Positions 25,126-32,407 of a stretch of DNA of 33,980 bases are shown piece by piece. Within the stretch, counting starts at the first letter, position 1. Each line of letters starts with the position of its first letter. Origin of the DNA: an uncultured Lachnospiraceae bacterium (GTDB taxonomy: Bacteria; Bacillota; Clostridia; Lachnospirales; Lachnospiraceae); NCBI GenBank assembly GCA_944382125.1, contig CALWMV010000012.1, forward strand, positions 1 through 33,980, read 5' to 3'. Below the pieces are notes generated by a model. That model worked only from the letters and a program-made list of their open reading frames with translations, had not been told where the DNA came from and searched no databases. A program made the position numbers and the translations under genes.

Positions 25126-26016
25126 ATGATAATCGATTTTCGTTCAAGACCCCCGTATAAGGGATTTGTCACTGAGGGAAACTTTTTCCCGAGGCCCATG
25201 GAGGAGAATTTTAAACCGGAGGATGTCCCTGCAATATACAGGCTTAGTAAGGATTCCGATATAGAATCTGCGAGACATGGAGATTTTGATCTGTATATGC
25301 AGGAACTGGATCGCTCTGGAATAGATATGCAGGTGATCCATGGGCGGATGGTAAGGCGTGGGATGGCCAGAGTCAATAATGATGATGTTTGCGAGCTGGG
25401 AGTAAAATGGCCAGATAGATTCATCTGCTTCCCTGCAGTTGATCCTGCGGATCCTAAAGGTGCAGTAAAGGAGATCGAACGCTGCGTGGAAAAATACGGC
25501 GTAAAAGGTATAGCCCTGGAACCGGGATGGGCATCTCCGCCTCTTTATGTAGATGACAGATCCCTCGATCCCATATACGAAAAATGCAGTGAGCTTGGAC
25601 TTATAGTTTCGCTGACTCTCAGTGCTTTGGCGGGGGAAGATATATCTTACTGCCATCCGCTTAATCTTCAGCGTATGGCTCAGCGTTTCCATGACCTTAA
25701 GATCACTGTATCACATGGGTGCTGGCCCTATGTCCAGGAATTCCTGGGGGTTGCAATGGTATGTCAGAATATTTATTTTTACCCTGACTTTTTCCTGGTG
25801 ATTCCGAATATGCCTATGGCAGAGCAGTTTATAAAAGCTGCTAATTCTTATATGAAATATCGTACAATGTTTGCGTCGAGCTATCCTGTAAGAGGGATGA
25901 AGCAGAGTCTTGAATGGTTTAAGGAACTTCCCTTTGATGATGGAGTGCTGGATCTGCTGCTTTATACCAATGCAGCAAAACTCTTGGGACTTGATACAAA
26001 AAAAGACCTTACCTAA
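25126..26016 (+). CDS. Amidohydrolase-2 family protein (COG2159-like)
   Basis: A 296-residue TIM-barrel protein of the amidohydrolase-2 group, which includes hydrolases and metal-dependent decarboxylases such as ACMSD. It begins MIIDFRSRPP, where many relatives carry a metal-binding HxH. The middle holds ALEPGWASPPLYVDDRSLDPIYEKC and TVSHGCWPYVQE with His197. The C-terminal strand reads FASSYP (249-254), where canonical members have a catalytic Asp (GSDxP). The lack of HxH and of that aspartate seems to be shared by a subfamily rather than a recent mutation, but it leaves metal use and reaction in doubt. AAAAGGAGGAGG precedes the start. It directly follows the transporter genes, so it probably acts on the imported compound. 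Confidence 0.8.
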   Translation: MIIDFRSRPPYKGFVTEGNFFPRPMEENFKPEDVPAIYRLSKDSDIESARHGDFDLYMQELDRSGIDMQVIHGRMVRRGMARVNNDDVCELGVKWPDRFICFPAVDPADPKGAVKEIERCVEKYGVKGIALEPGWASPPLYVDDRSLDPIYEKCSELGLIVSLTLSALAGEDISYCHPLNLQRMAQRFHDLKITVSHGCWPYVQEFLGVAMVCQNIYFYPDFFLVIPNMPMAEQFIKAANSYMKYRTMFASSYPVRGMKQSLEWFKELPFDDGVLDLLLYTNAAKLLGLDTKKDLT

Positions 26017-26050
26017 AAAAGACTATACTGGTATAGATTAGAGAACCGAT

Positions 26051-27244
26051 ATGAAAGACGAAATATGCATATTGACAGTGAGGTCATCCATAAATCAGGA
26101 TATTGACAGAATAAATAGGGAATATTTTAATCTTCTGTCAGAATCGACAGGGAAAAAAATCAGGGTGATCGAACCTGATGAACTCTCGGAAGGTGAATAT
26201 TATTTTGTATATATAGCTTCCGGAGGAAGTGAGCAGCAGTTCAGGGAATTGATGAAATATATCGGGGGAAGAAGAATATATCTTCTGACAAGCGGAAAAA
26301 GTAATTCTCTGGCGGCATCCATGGAAATACTTGCCTATATAAGGAGCATGGGAGGAAAGGGTGAGATCATACACGGAGATGCAGATGAGCTTTCACGTGA
26401 ACTTGGAAATGTACTGAAGGCAGAATCTGCTCTGGCAGCTTTCAGAAAAATGAAGCTTGGCCAGGTGGGACCATCTTCTGACTGGCTGATCGCAAGTGAT
26501 ATGGATAGAACTGCCCTGAAGGATAAGCTTGGAATCAGTATTTGTGATGTGCCGATGGATGAGCTTTTGGCTGAGTATGAAAAGCATACTTACAAGGAGG
26601 ATCAATGGACTGAGCTTCTTAAAAATCAGGACTTTGACAAAGAAGAAGTGGAAAGGGCTCTGTGGGTGTATGGTGCATTAGATAGGATATCAGAAACCTA
26701 TGGCCTTTCAGGATTGTCAGTACGCTGTTTTGACCTCCTTACATCTATAAAGACAACAGGCTGTTTGGGCCTTGCTGTATTAAATGCAAGAGGTATTTTC
26801 GGAGGATGTGAGGGAGATATGCCGGCTCTTGTTTCCATGGCTATTCTTGGGGAGATATCAGGCAAACCAGTTTTTATGTGCAATCCAAGCCAGATCAATA
26901 CAAAGTCTTCGGAGATGGTATTTGCACATTGTACTCTTCCTCTTAATATGCCGTACAAGTTCAGACTTGATACTCATTTTGAGTCAGATATCGGAGTTGC
27001 CATAGCGGGAGCTATATCTGAGGGAGACGCAACTATATTCAAAGTATCTAATGATCTTGGCAGATATTATGCCTCAAAGATAACTATAGAGGAAAATCTT
27101 AATGATCCGGATCTGTGCCGTTCGCAGATAAGGATAAAACTGCCGGATTGCCGTTATTTCCTGGAAGAACCAATTCAGAATCATCATCTGATATGCAGCG
27201 GAGATGAAACAAAATCGCTTGAAAAATTCTTTAAGCTGATATAG
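26051..27244 (+). CDS. L-fucose/L-arabinose isomerase-like protein
   Basis: A 397-residue cytosolic protein. The segment GCLGLAVLNARGIFGGCEGDMPALVSMAILG, with CEGDMP at 253-258, matches the metal-site region of L-fucose and L-arabinose isomerase C-terminal domains. The later FAHCTLPLNMP resembles the HC(T/G) region of the same fold. The protein is shorter than true FucI or AraA (about 470-600 residues) and the N-terminal part is not recognisable beyond an alternating alpha/beta pattern (YFVYIASGG, RIYLLTSGKSNSLAASME). Whether it isomerises a sugar is unknown. It ends the locus begun by the Crp/Fnr gene, which suggests the substrate or an intermediate is a sugar or a sugar-containing compound such as a nucleoside. 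The ribosome binding site is weak (TAGAGAACC). Confidence 0.68.
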   Translation: MKDEICILTVRSSINQDIDRINREYFNLLSESTGKKIRVIEPDELSEGEYYFVYIASGGSEQQFRELMKYIGGRRIYLLTSGKSNSLAASMEILAYIRSMGGKGEIIHGDADELSRELGNVLKAESALAAFRKMKLGQVGPSSDWLIASDMDRTALKDKLGISICDVPMDELLAEYEKHTYKEDQWTELLKNQDFDKEEVERALWVYGALDRISETYGLSGLSVRCFDLLTSIKTTGCLGLAVLNARGIFGGCEGDMPALVSMAILGEISGKPVFMCNPSQINTKSSEMVFAHCTLPLNMPYKFRLDTHFESDIGVAIAGAISEGDATIFKVSNDLGRYYASKITIEENLNDPDLCRSQIRIKLPDCRYFLEEPIQNHHLICSGDETKSLEKFFKLI

Positions 27245-27272
27245 AGAGCGTTCACTAAATTATTTACAAAAA

Positions 27273-27305
27273 CATCCCTTAAAATAACATTGATTTTAAG
27301 GGATG
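27273..27305 (+). terminator. Perfect 13-pair inverted repeat after the isomerase-like gene
   Basis: CATCCCTTAAAAT (27273-27285) and ATTTTAAGGGATG (27293-27305) are exact complements around AACATTG. As RNA this is a stable hairpin that may end the transport-locus transcript, though the following CTTCCCTTT is a poor U-tract. The same TCCCTTA core recurs in the fic promoter just downstream, so it may instead be, or also be, an operator. Confidence 0.6.
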
Positions 27306-27307
27306 CT

Positions 27308-27358
27308 TCCCTTTAAGGATTGAAAATTCCCTTATTATTTGGTAAAATTTAAGGGAAT
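27308..27358 (+). promoter_or_regulatory. fic promoter flanked by TCCCTTA half-sites
   Basis: TTGAAA (27320-27325), a 17-base spacer and TAAAAT (27343-27348) form a good promoter 28 bases before the fic start. ATTCCCTTA (27326-27334) fills the spacer, and its exact reverse complement TAAGGGAAT (27350-27358) lies just past the -10 box. TCCCTTTAAGGA (27308-27319), a pair of overlapping half-sites, abuts the -35 box. Binding of a repressor here would block RNA polymerase. Confidence 0.7.
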
Positions 27359-27375
27359 AGGAGGGGAATAAGAGA

Positions 27376-28422
27376 ATGCGCATATTCAATTACTCCGCGA
27401 TCCGGGAACAGAAGTGGGACTCAGAACTGCTCGGCCTGATTGCGGCTATATATAAGGAAGCCGGAAAACAGGAGCTGTATCTGAAGCAGCGGCCTGAGGA
27501 ACTGGAAAAGCTGGTGGAGATAGCAAAGGTGCAAAGCACCGAGGCATCTAATGCCATTGAGGGTATTGTAACAACAAACACCCGCATTAGGCAGCTTGTA
27601 GAGGAGAAAACGACTCCGAGAAATCGGGATGAGCAGGAGATAGCTGGCTACAGGGATGTGCTGAATCTCATCCATGAAGACTTTGATGCCATACCGATCA
27701 CACAAAACTATATCCTTCAGCTCCATAAGATCTTTTATAGTCACATGAACAATCCCATGGCAGGAAGGACCAAAAGTGTACAGAACTATATCAGTGCTGC
27801 CTATCCCGATGGCCATACAGAGATCTTATTTACACCTCTTGCTCCTTATGAAACTCCGGAGGCATTGGACAGGATCTGCACGGAATACAATCGGGTCATA
27901 GGCAATATGGAAGCAGAGCCGCTTATCGTTATCCCTGTATTCATCCATGACTTCCTCTGCATCCATCCCTTCAATGATGGGAACGGGAGGATGAGTCGTT
28001 TGCTGACCACATTGCTGCTTTACCGAAGTGGATTTTATGTGGGCAAATATATCTCGCTGGAGTCCAAGATCGCAAAAACCAAAGACCTATATTATGATGT
28101 CCTGAGAAAGGTGCAGGTCGGGTGGCATGAAGGCACCGAGGATGTCGTTCCATTCATCAAGTATCTGCTTGGGATTATCCTTTCCGCTTACAAAGACTTT
28201 GAAGAGCGCTTTGCTTTGGTGGAGACTAAGCTTCCAGCTTTGGAAACGGTGCGTCGGGCTGCAGGCATAAAGATCGGACGTTTTACGAAACAGGATATCC
28301 GTGAGCTCTGTCCCTCACTCAGCATCAGTTCTATCGAAGGCGCATTGAGGAAGCTGGTGGATTCAGGAGAATTGAAACGAGAGGGCTCGGGGAAAAACAT
28401 CTGTTATTACAGACTTAGATGA
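27376..28422 (+). CDS. Fic family AMP-transferase-like protein with C-terminal winged helix
   Basis: A 348-residue Fic-domain protein. Such enzymes usually transfer AMP from ATP to hydroxyl groups of target proteins. The active-site motif is canonical: HPFNDGNGRMSR at residues 197-208, with catalytic His197. An inhibitory helix motif SNAIEG (58-63; pattern S/T-xxx-E-G/N) lies N-terminal to the Fic core, so this is a class II Fic protein that holds itself inactive and needs no separate antitoxin. About residues 290-348 form a predicted winged helix (GRFTKQDIRELCPSLSISSIEGALRKLVDSGELKR). It starts at ATG with AGGAGGGG upstream. Its own promoter is embedded in a cluster of inverted TCCCTTA sites, so autoregulation through the winged helix is plausible. 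The target protein is unknown. Confidence 0.9.
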   Translation: MRIFNYSAIREQKWDSELLGLIAAIYKEAGKQELYLKQRPEELEKLVEIAKVQSTEASNAIEGIVTTNTRIRQLVEEKTTPRNRDEQEIAGYRDVLNLIHEDFDAIPITQNYILQLHKIFYSHMNNPMAGRTKSVQNYISAAYPDGHTEILFTPLAPYETPEALDRICTEYNRVIGNMEAEPLIVIPVFIHDFLCIHPFNDGNGRMSRLLTTLLLYRSGFYVGKYISLESKIAKTKDLYYDVLRKVQVGWHEGTEDVVPFIKYLLGIILSAYKDFEERFALVETKLPALETVRRAAGIKIGRFTKQDIRELCPSLSISSIEGALRKLVDSGELKREGSGKNICYYRLR

Positions 28423-28460
28423 TACCATAGAACGTCAACTTATTTATTCTAAAAAAAACG

Positions 28461-28557
28461 AGGTATAAAACTTAAAATTTTATACCTTACTTTATACCTT
28501 TTGGTGGAAATAATATGCCATTTTATGCGTTTTATATGCCAAGCAAAGAGGTATAAT
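28461..28557 (+). promoter_or_regulatory. AGGTATAA repeats and probable promoter of the phosphatase gene
   Basis: AGGTATAAAA (28461-28470) and TTTTATACCT (28478-28487) form a perfect 10-base inverted repeat around CTTAAAA. A third half-site TTATACCT is at 28492-28499, and a fourth AGGTATAA at 28549-28556 overlaps a perfect TATAAT (28552-28557). TTTATA at 28530-28535, 16 bases upstream of it, is a weak -35. The first pair may also serve as the fic terminator. TATGCCA also occurs twice (28514 and 28534 regions). Confidence 0.5.
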
Positions 28558-28594
28558 AATCTTAAAAAGTCCAATAAATAAAGGAGTTTCAGCA

Positions 28595-29050
28595 ATGTTA
28601 AAAATACTATTCGTCTGCCACGGCAATATCTGCCGATCGCCAATGGCCGAATTCATCATGAAGGATATGGCCCGGGAGAGGGAACTTGAAGATATGCTTT
28701 ATATAGAATCGGCGGCGACAAGCACCGAGGAACTGGGCAATCCGGTATATCCTCCGGCAAGGAAGAAGCTCCTTGAGCATGGCATAGACCCCTCGGGAAA
28801 GACCGCAAGGCGGATAACAAAGGCTGATTATGACAGCTTTGATTATCTCATAGGCATGGACTATTGGAACCTGAAAAATATGGAGAGAGCATATGCAGGA
28901 GATCCGAAGCATAAGCTCCATCTGCTCAGGGATTTTACCGATGACCCCGGGGAGATAGATGACCCCTGGTATACGAGGGACTTTGAGACCGCCTATCAGC
29001 AGATAAAAGAAGGCTGCAAGGGACTTTTGGACCAGATCGGCGGATATTAG
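28595..29050 (+). CDS. Low-molecular-weight protein-tyrosine phosphatase
   Basis: A 151-residue phosphatase of the LMW-PTP fold. The phosphate-binding loop CHGNICRS places the nucleophile at Cys8 and the phosphate-binding arginine at Arg14. The general acid is in DDPWYTRDF, Asp123. Length and motif order are those of the family. Substrates in bacteria are often tyrosine kinases of polysaccharide export or unknown phosphoproteins; no tyrosine kinase is adjacent here. It starts at ATG with AAGGAG at 28581-28586. The 211 bases after it hold no convincing gene. Confidence 0.94.
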   Translation: MLKILFVCHGNICRSPMAEFIMKDMARERELEDMLYIESAATSTEELGNPVYPPARKKLLEHGIDPSGKTARRITKADYDSFDYLIGMDYWNLKNMERAYAGDPKHKLHLLRDFTDDPGEIDDPWYTRDFETAYQQIKEGCKGLLDQIGGY

Positions 29051-29261
29051 GTTTCAGTGGGGGCTTCGGAGGATAGAAGTTTGGGAGTTGATATTGATGC
29101 AGCGGCAGACGGAGCAGAGGCGATAGAAGATATTTCTGAGCCTGAGGCATCGCCTGATTCTGATATATGCGGTATAATTAAAAATGCGGCAGAAAGAGCT
29201 GCCCTATCCATACGGATCTCAAACAAAGGCGGCAATAGTCCTAAAGGTCAAAGGAGGTATT

Positions 29262-29642
29262 ATGCAGAATACGATATGGAGAGAAAGAAAAAGGAACTTC
29301 CTGGGACTGCCCTGGACCTTTACGGTTTACGGCTTTTCCGAGGACAGACTGTTCATAAAGACGGGCATCCTCTCTACCAGGGAGGAAGAGGTGAGGCTTT
29401 ACCGCATCACGGACATAAGCCTTTACCGGGGACCCTGGCAGAGGATAATGGGCATGGGTACCATAAAGGTATTCAGTGCAGATCAGAGCCTGGGAGACTT
29501 CGAGATCAAAAATATTAGAGACTGTGAAAATGTCAAGGAGCAGCTTTCCAACCTTGTTGAAAAGGAACGTCAGAACAAGAGAGTGACCTCAAGGGAATTC
29601 CTGGGGGACCCGGATGATGACGGAGAGGATATACTGGACTGA
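29262..29642 (+). CDS. Bacterial PH-domain protein (bPH_2/DUF304-like)
   Basis: A 126-residue protein, nearly all one bacterial pleckstrin-homology-like domain. The strand pattern is LPWTFTVYGFSEDRLFIKTG, EVRLYRITDISLYRGPWQRI, GTIKVFSADQSLGDFEIKNI, then a helix CENVKEQLSNLVEKERQNKR. The tail is acidic. No membrane segment is present, unlike many YdbS/YdbT relatives. The longer frame starting at 29184 is rejected because AAGGAGGTAT at 29251-29260 sits at a close spacing before ATG 29262. Function is unknown; these domains are thought to mediate protein or lipid contacts. A possible -10 TATAAT lies at 29173-29178 without a -35. A strong terminator follows. Confidence 0.82.
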   Translation: MQNTIWRERKRNFLGLPWTFTVYGFSEDRLFIKTGILSTREEEVRLYRITDISLYRGPWQRIMGMGTIKVFSADQSLGDFEIKNIRDCENVKEQLSNLVEKERQNKRVTSREFLGDPDDDGEDILD

Positions 29643-29655
29643 CTCCGGATTTCAG

Positions 29656-29713
29656 GTGTTAGAGATTTTGTGAAAAAATTATCTTTTTTTACAAAAGAGC
29701 TCTAACACTTTTT
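29656..29713 (+). terminator. Long hairpin terminator after the PH-domain gene
   Basis: GTGTTAGAG (29656-29664) pairs with CTCTAACAC (29700-29708). Inside, TTTTGT (29666-29671) pairs with ACAAAA (29691-29696), and an A-run pairs with a T-run. TTTTT follows at 29709-29713. Confidence 0.85.
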
Positions 29714-29723
29714 CTTTGCCTAT

Positions 29724-29731
29724 GTTATAAT
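29724..29731 (+). promoter_or_regulatory. Extended -10 promoter of the decarboxylase cluster
   Basis: TATAAT at 29726-29731 is preceded by TGT (29723-29725), giving the extended -10 TG-T-TATAAT. A partial -35, CTAACA at 29702-29707 with an 18-base spacer, lies in the right arm of the preceding terminator. The T- and A-rich leader to the start codon is about 50 bases. Confidence 0.6.
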
Positions 29732-29787
29732 TAAACGGAATTTTGTTTTTTTTCATAAACAAAGCTTTTATAAATGGAGGAACGTGT

Positions 29788-31107
29788 ATGTCTTACAACG
29801 ATACGGTTGCCCGCAGGAGGATAGCAGCTATCCTGGATGAGGGCAGCTTTGTGGAAATCGGAGCGTACGTGACGGCAAGAGATGCCGCAGCGGAAACTGA
29901 CGAAAAGGCATGCGGAGACGGCGTAGTGACCGGATACGGCACCATTGGCGGCTGCCTCATGTATGTCTATGCTCAGGATCCCGGCTATAAGGGCGGATCT
30001 CTCGGCGAGATGCACGCAGCTAAGATCGCTAAGATCTATGGTATGGCCATGGACATGGGAGCCCCCGTGCTTGCTCTTCTGGACTGCGCAGGCGTAAGGC
30101 TTTCTGAGGGTGCGGATTCCCTGCAGAGCTTTGGAGCACTGTTCAGGAATCAGGCCCAGGCATCAGGCGTGGTGCCTCAGATAACCGTGGTATATGGAAG
30201 CTGCGGAGGCGGACTTTCCGTAAGTGCTGCCATGTCTGATTTTGTTTTCATGGCTGAGGATGCAAAGCTTTACCTCAATAGCCCCAATGCAGTAAAGGGC
30301 AATTTTGAGGGCAAGTGCGATACCGCAGCTGCAAAGTATCAGTCAGAGAAGGTCGGCGTCTGTGATGCCGTAGGAACTGAGGCAGAGATAGCGGCAGAGG
30401 TTAAGAAGCTTGTATCCATGCTGCCTGAGAATTATCTGGATGATTTCTCGGCTCTGGAGAATACTGACAGCCTCAACCGTTCCGTGGCAGGCATAGAGAA
30501 GGCCGCAGATAGGGCTGAGATGATAAAGATGCTTGCAGATGACGGCAGGTTCTTCGAGGTCAAGAAGGACTATGGAAAGGATGTTGCTGCAGGTCTCATA
30601 AGGATAGGCGGCAATACCGTGGGAGTAGTGGCAAACAGCGACAGGAAGCTCGGCTACTACGGCTGCAGGAAGGCAGACAAGCTTATAAGCTTCTGCGAGG
30701 CCTTCGGAATCCCCGTCGTTACTCTTGTGGACATAGACGGCTTCAAGACCTGTGAGGAAAATGAAAAGAACCTTTCAGTACGTCTTGCAGAGCTTATAAA
30801 TGCATATGCAGAGGCATCAGTGCCTATGGTCACCGTGGTTACCGGACATGCTTACGGAACCGCAGGCATAGCCATGGGATCCAAGTCCCTTGGAGCTGAT
30901 ATCGTATATGCATGGAAGGATGCAAAGATGGGACTTATGGATGAGGCTCTTCAGGCTGAGATAGACGAGAGCTTTGATAAGGCAAGGAACACGGCTCTTT
31001 ACAATGCAAAGAGAGGCTATGTGGATGACCTTATCGATCCCTCAGAGACCAGACAGAGAGTGGCTGCCGCTTTGGAGATGCTTTATACCAAGGCTTTTGA
31101 TGCGTGA
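29788..31107 (+). CDS. Acyl-CoA-type carboxyltransferase subunit (MmdA/AccD-like)
   Basis: A 439-residue carboxyltransferase of the crotonase-like fold, related to methylmalonyl-CoA decarboxylase alpha and propionyl-CoA carboxylase beta, which move CO2 between acyl-CoA and biotin. Visible elements are YAQDPGYKGGSLGEMHAAKI, the acyl-CoA oxyanion loop YGSCGGGLSVSAAMSDFVF in the N-half, and GHAYGTAGIAMGSKSLGADIVYAWKDAKMGLM in the C-half. It is 60-90 residues shorter than usual MmdA. The start at 29743 is rejected: ATG 29788 has GGAGG at proper spacing and fits the family. It leads a cluster of OadG, biotin carrier, OadB and OadA, so it probably feeds carboxyl groups to the shared biotin protein. 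Exact acyl-CoA substrate is not predictable. Confidence 0.85.
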   Translation: MSYNDTVARRRIAAILDEGSFVEIGAYVTARDAAAETDEKACGDGVVTGYGTIGGCLMYVYAQDPGYKGGSLGEMHAAKIAKIYGMAMDMGAPVLALLDCAGVRLSEGADSLQSFGALFRNQAQASGVVPQITVVYGSCGGGLSVSAAMSDFVFMAEDAKLYLNSPNAVKGNFEGKCDTAAAKYQSEKVGVCDAVGTEAEIAAEVKKLVSMLPENYLDDFSALENTDSLNRSVAGIEKAADRAEMIKMLADDGRFFEVKKDYGKDVAAGLIRIGGNTVGVVANSDRKLGYYGCRKADKLISFCEAFGIPVVTLVDIDGFKTCEENEKNLSVRLAELINAYAEASVPMVTVVTGHAYGTAGIAMGSKSLGADIVYAWKDAKMGLMDEALQAEIDESFDKARNTALYNAKRGYVDDLIDPSETRQRVAAALEMLYTKAFDA

Positions 31108-31146
31108 GCAGCAGAACGAAAAAGCATATTTTAAAGGGGTAATCGC

Positions 31147-31932
31147 ATGAAAGATAAATTTAAAAAGATCCTTTTAGCTCTGGTGATGTCTCTTGCGATG
31201 CTTTCACTTTTCGGCTGCGGCAAGCAGAGCGAGGTGGAACCCATGACGCCGGAGACCGAGGCCATGCTGGAGTATGCGGGGCAGAGCCTGTTCCAGCAGA
31301 CCATCAGCATGTCTGATGAGGATATCAATGAACTGATCGACGGATATTCTGAGCAGCAGGATACGATCATGGTGAATGGCCTCAATGCCTGGCTCTCCTC
31401 AGAGGAGGATCTGGGTGAGTTCATCCAGATAAAGAGCACAGAGGTCACTCAGGACAGCGAGGGAAACTACAGCGTGGACATCCTGGCTGAGTTTGAGCTT
31501 CGTGACTGCGAATTCACTTTAGGAATGAACCGCAGGCTCACAAAGTATACCAACCTGGGATTTTCTCCGGTATATACGACAGGTGAGCTCATGATGGAGG
31601 GCTTTGGAAACCTTGTCATAGGTATGGGCGTAGTATTCGCCGTACTTATATTCCTTTCCTGGGTCATCAGTCTGTTCAAGTACATACATGTATTTACGGA
31701 TAGGGCTGATAAGAAGGCTGCAGAGAAGGCCGAGGCTGAGAAGAAGGAGCCCGTTATAGCAGCTTCGGCAGCACCCATAGCTGCATCGGCTCCGGCTGCA
31801 TCAGCTTCGGATGAGGAGATGGCAGTGGTACTTGCTATGGCCATAGCCGCATATGAAGAGGATACAGGCAGACATTATGACGAGCTCAATAACGGCATAA
31901 CAGTCCGCAAACTGAGAAGGGGCCGCAGATAA
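31147..31932 (+). CDS. OadG-like sodium pump subunit with N-terminal lipoprotein domain
   Basis: A 261-residue protein joining two modules. The N-terminus is a lipoprotein signal ending LFGC (Cys24), followed by an extracytoplasmic domain of about 120 residues rich in Glu/Asp. A single transmembrane helix (NLVIGMGVVFAVLIFLSWVI, about residues 155-175) then leads to a charged linker, an Ala/Pro/Ser-rich stretch and a C-terminal helix ending in KLRRGRR. The helix, linker and tail match OadG/gamma subunits, which anchor and assemble sodium-translocating decarboxylases. Typical OadG is only about 80-130 residues, so the extra lipid-anchored outer domain is the oddity. AAAGGGG precedes the start. 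Confidence 0.8.
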   Translation: MKDKFKKILLALVMSLAMLSLFGCGKQSEVEPMTPETEAMLEYAGQSLFQQTISMSDEDINELIDGYSEQQDTIMVNGLNAWLSSEEDLGEFIQIKSTEVTQDSEGNYSVDILAEFELRDCEFTLGMNRRLTKYTNLGFSPVYTTGELMMEGFGNLVIGMGVVFAVLIFLSWVISLFKYIHVFTDRADKKAAEKAEAEKKEPVIAASAAPIAASAPAASASDEEMAVVLAMAIAAYEEDTGRHYDELNNGITVRKLRRGRR

Positions 31933-31986
31933 GGCTTCCTCTTAAAACATATTTCTGAATATTCAAATCTAATCTGGAGGACAGAT

Positions 31987-32370
31987 ATGAAGAACTACAC
32001 CATCACAGTCAATGGAAATGTTTATAACGTAACCGTAGAGGAAGGCACAGGAGCAGCAGCTCCCGCACCCGTACCCAGAGCAGCAGCTCCGGCTCCTGCA
32101 CCGGCTCCCGCTCCTGCAGCAGCACCTGCACCAGCAGCACCCGCAGGATCTCAGGGCGCAGTAAAGGTAGAGGCTCCCATGATCGGAAAGATCCTTGCCG
32201 TAAAGGTAAAGGTAGGACAGGCAGTAAAGAGAGGAGAGCCCGTGGTAGTGCTTGAGGCCATGAAGATGGAAAATGACATCGTAGCTCCCCAGGATGGCGT
32301 GATCGCAACCATCGACTGCAAGGAGGGAGATCAGGTAGAGTCAGGAGCAGTACTTGCTACCCTTAACTAA
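31987..32370 (+). CDS. Biotin carboxyl carrier protein of the decarboxylase complex
   Basis: A 127-residue biotinyl protein. Residues 1-20 form a short N-terminal strand region (YTITVNGNVYNVTVEE), 21-54 a flexible Ala/Pro linker, and 55-127 the biotinyl domain. The biotinylation motif EAMKMEN places biotin on Lys93. It swings carboxybiotin between the carboxyltransferase sites and the membrane beta subunit. CTGGAGGA precedes the start. It is a stand-alone carrier, not fused to OadA, which matches the split-subunit type of the cluster. Confidence 0.95.
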   Translation: MKNYTITVNGNVYNVTVEEGTGAAAPAPVPRAAAPAPAPAPAPAAAPAPAAPAGSQGAVKVEAPMIGKILAVKVKVGQAVKRGEPVVVLEAMKMENDIVAPQDGVIATIDCKEGDQVESGAVLATLN

Positions 32371-32407
32371 CTGACAGAAACTCTTTAAAAGACCGGAGGA
32401 AATAATA

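Noticed and set aside
27376..28422. Fic toxin-antitoxin pair
   Set aside because: There is no small antitoxin gene next to it, and the inhibitory SNAIEG motif is inside the same protein, so a self-inhibited class II Fic is the better reading.
29057..29518. Open frame of 153 codons between the phosphatase and PH-domain genes
   Set aside because: It begins with GTG without a ribosome binding site, has low-complexity acidic then basic content, and overlaps the PH-domain gene, which has a strong ribosome binding site and a recognisable fold.
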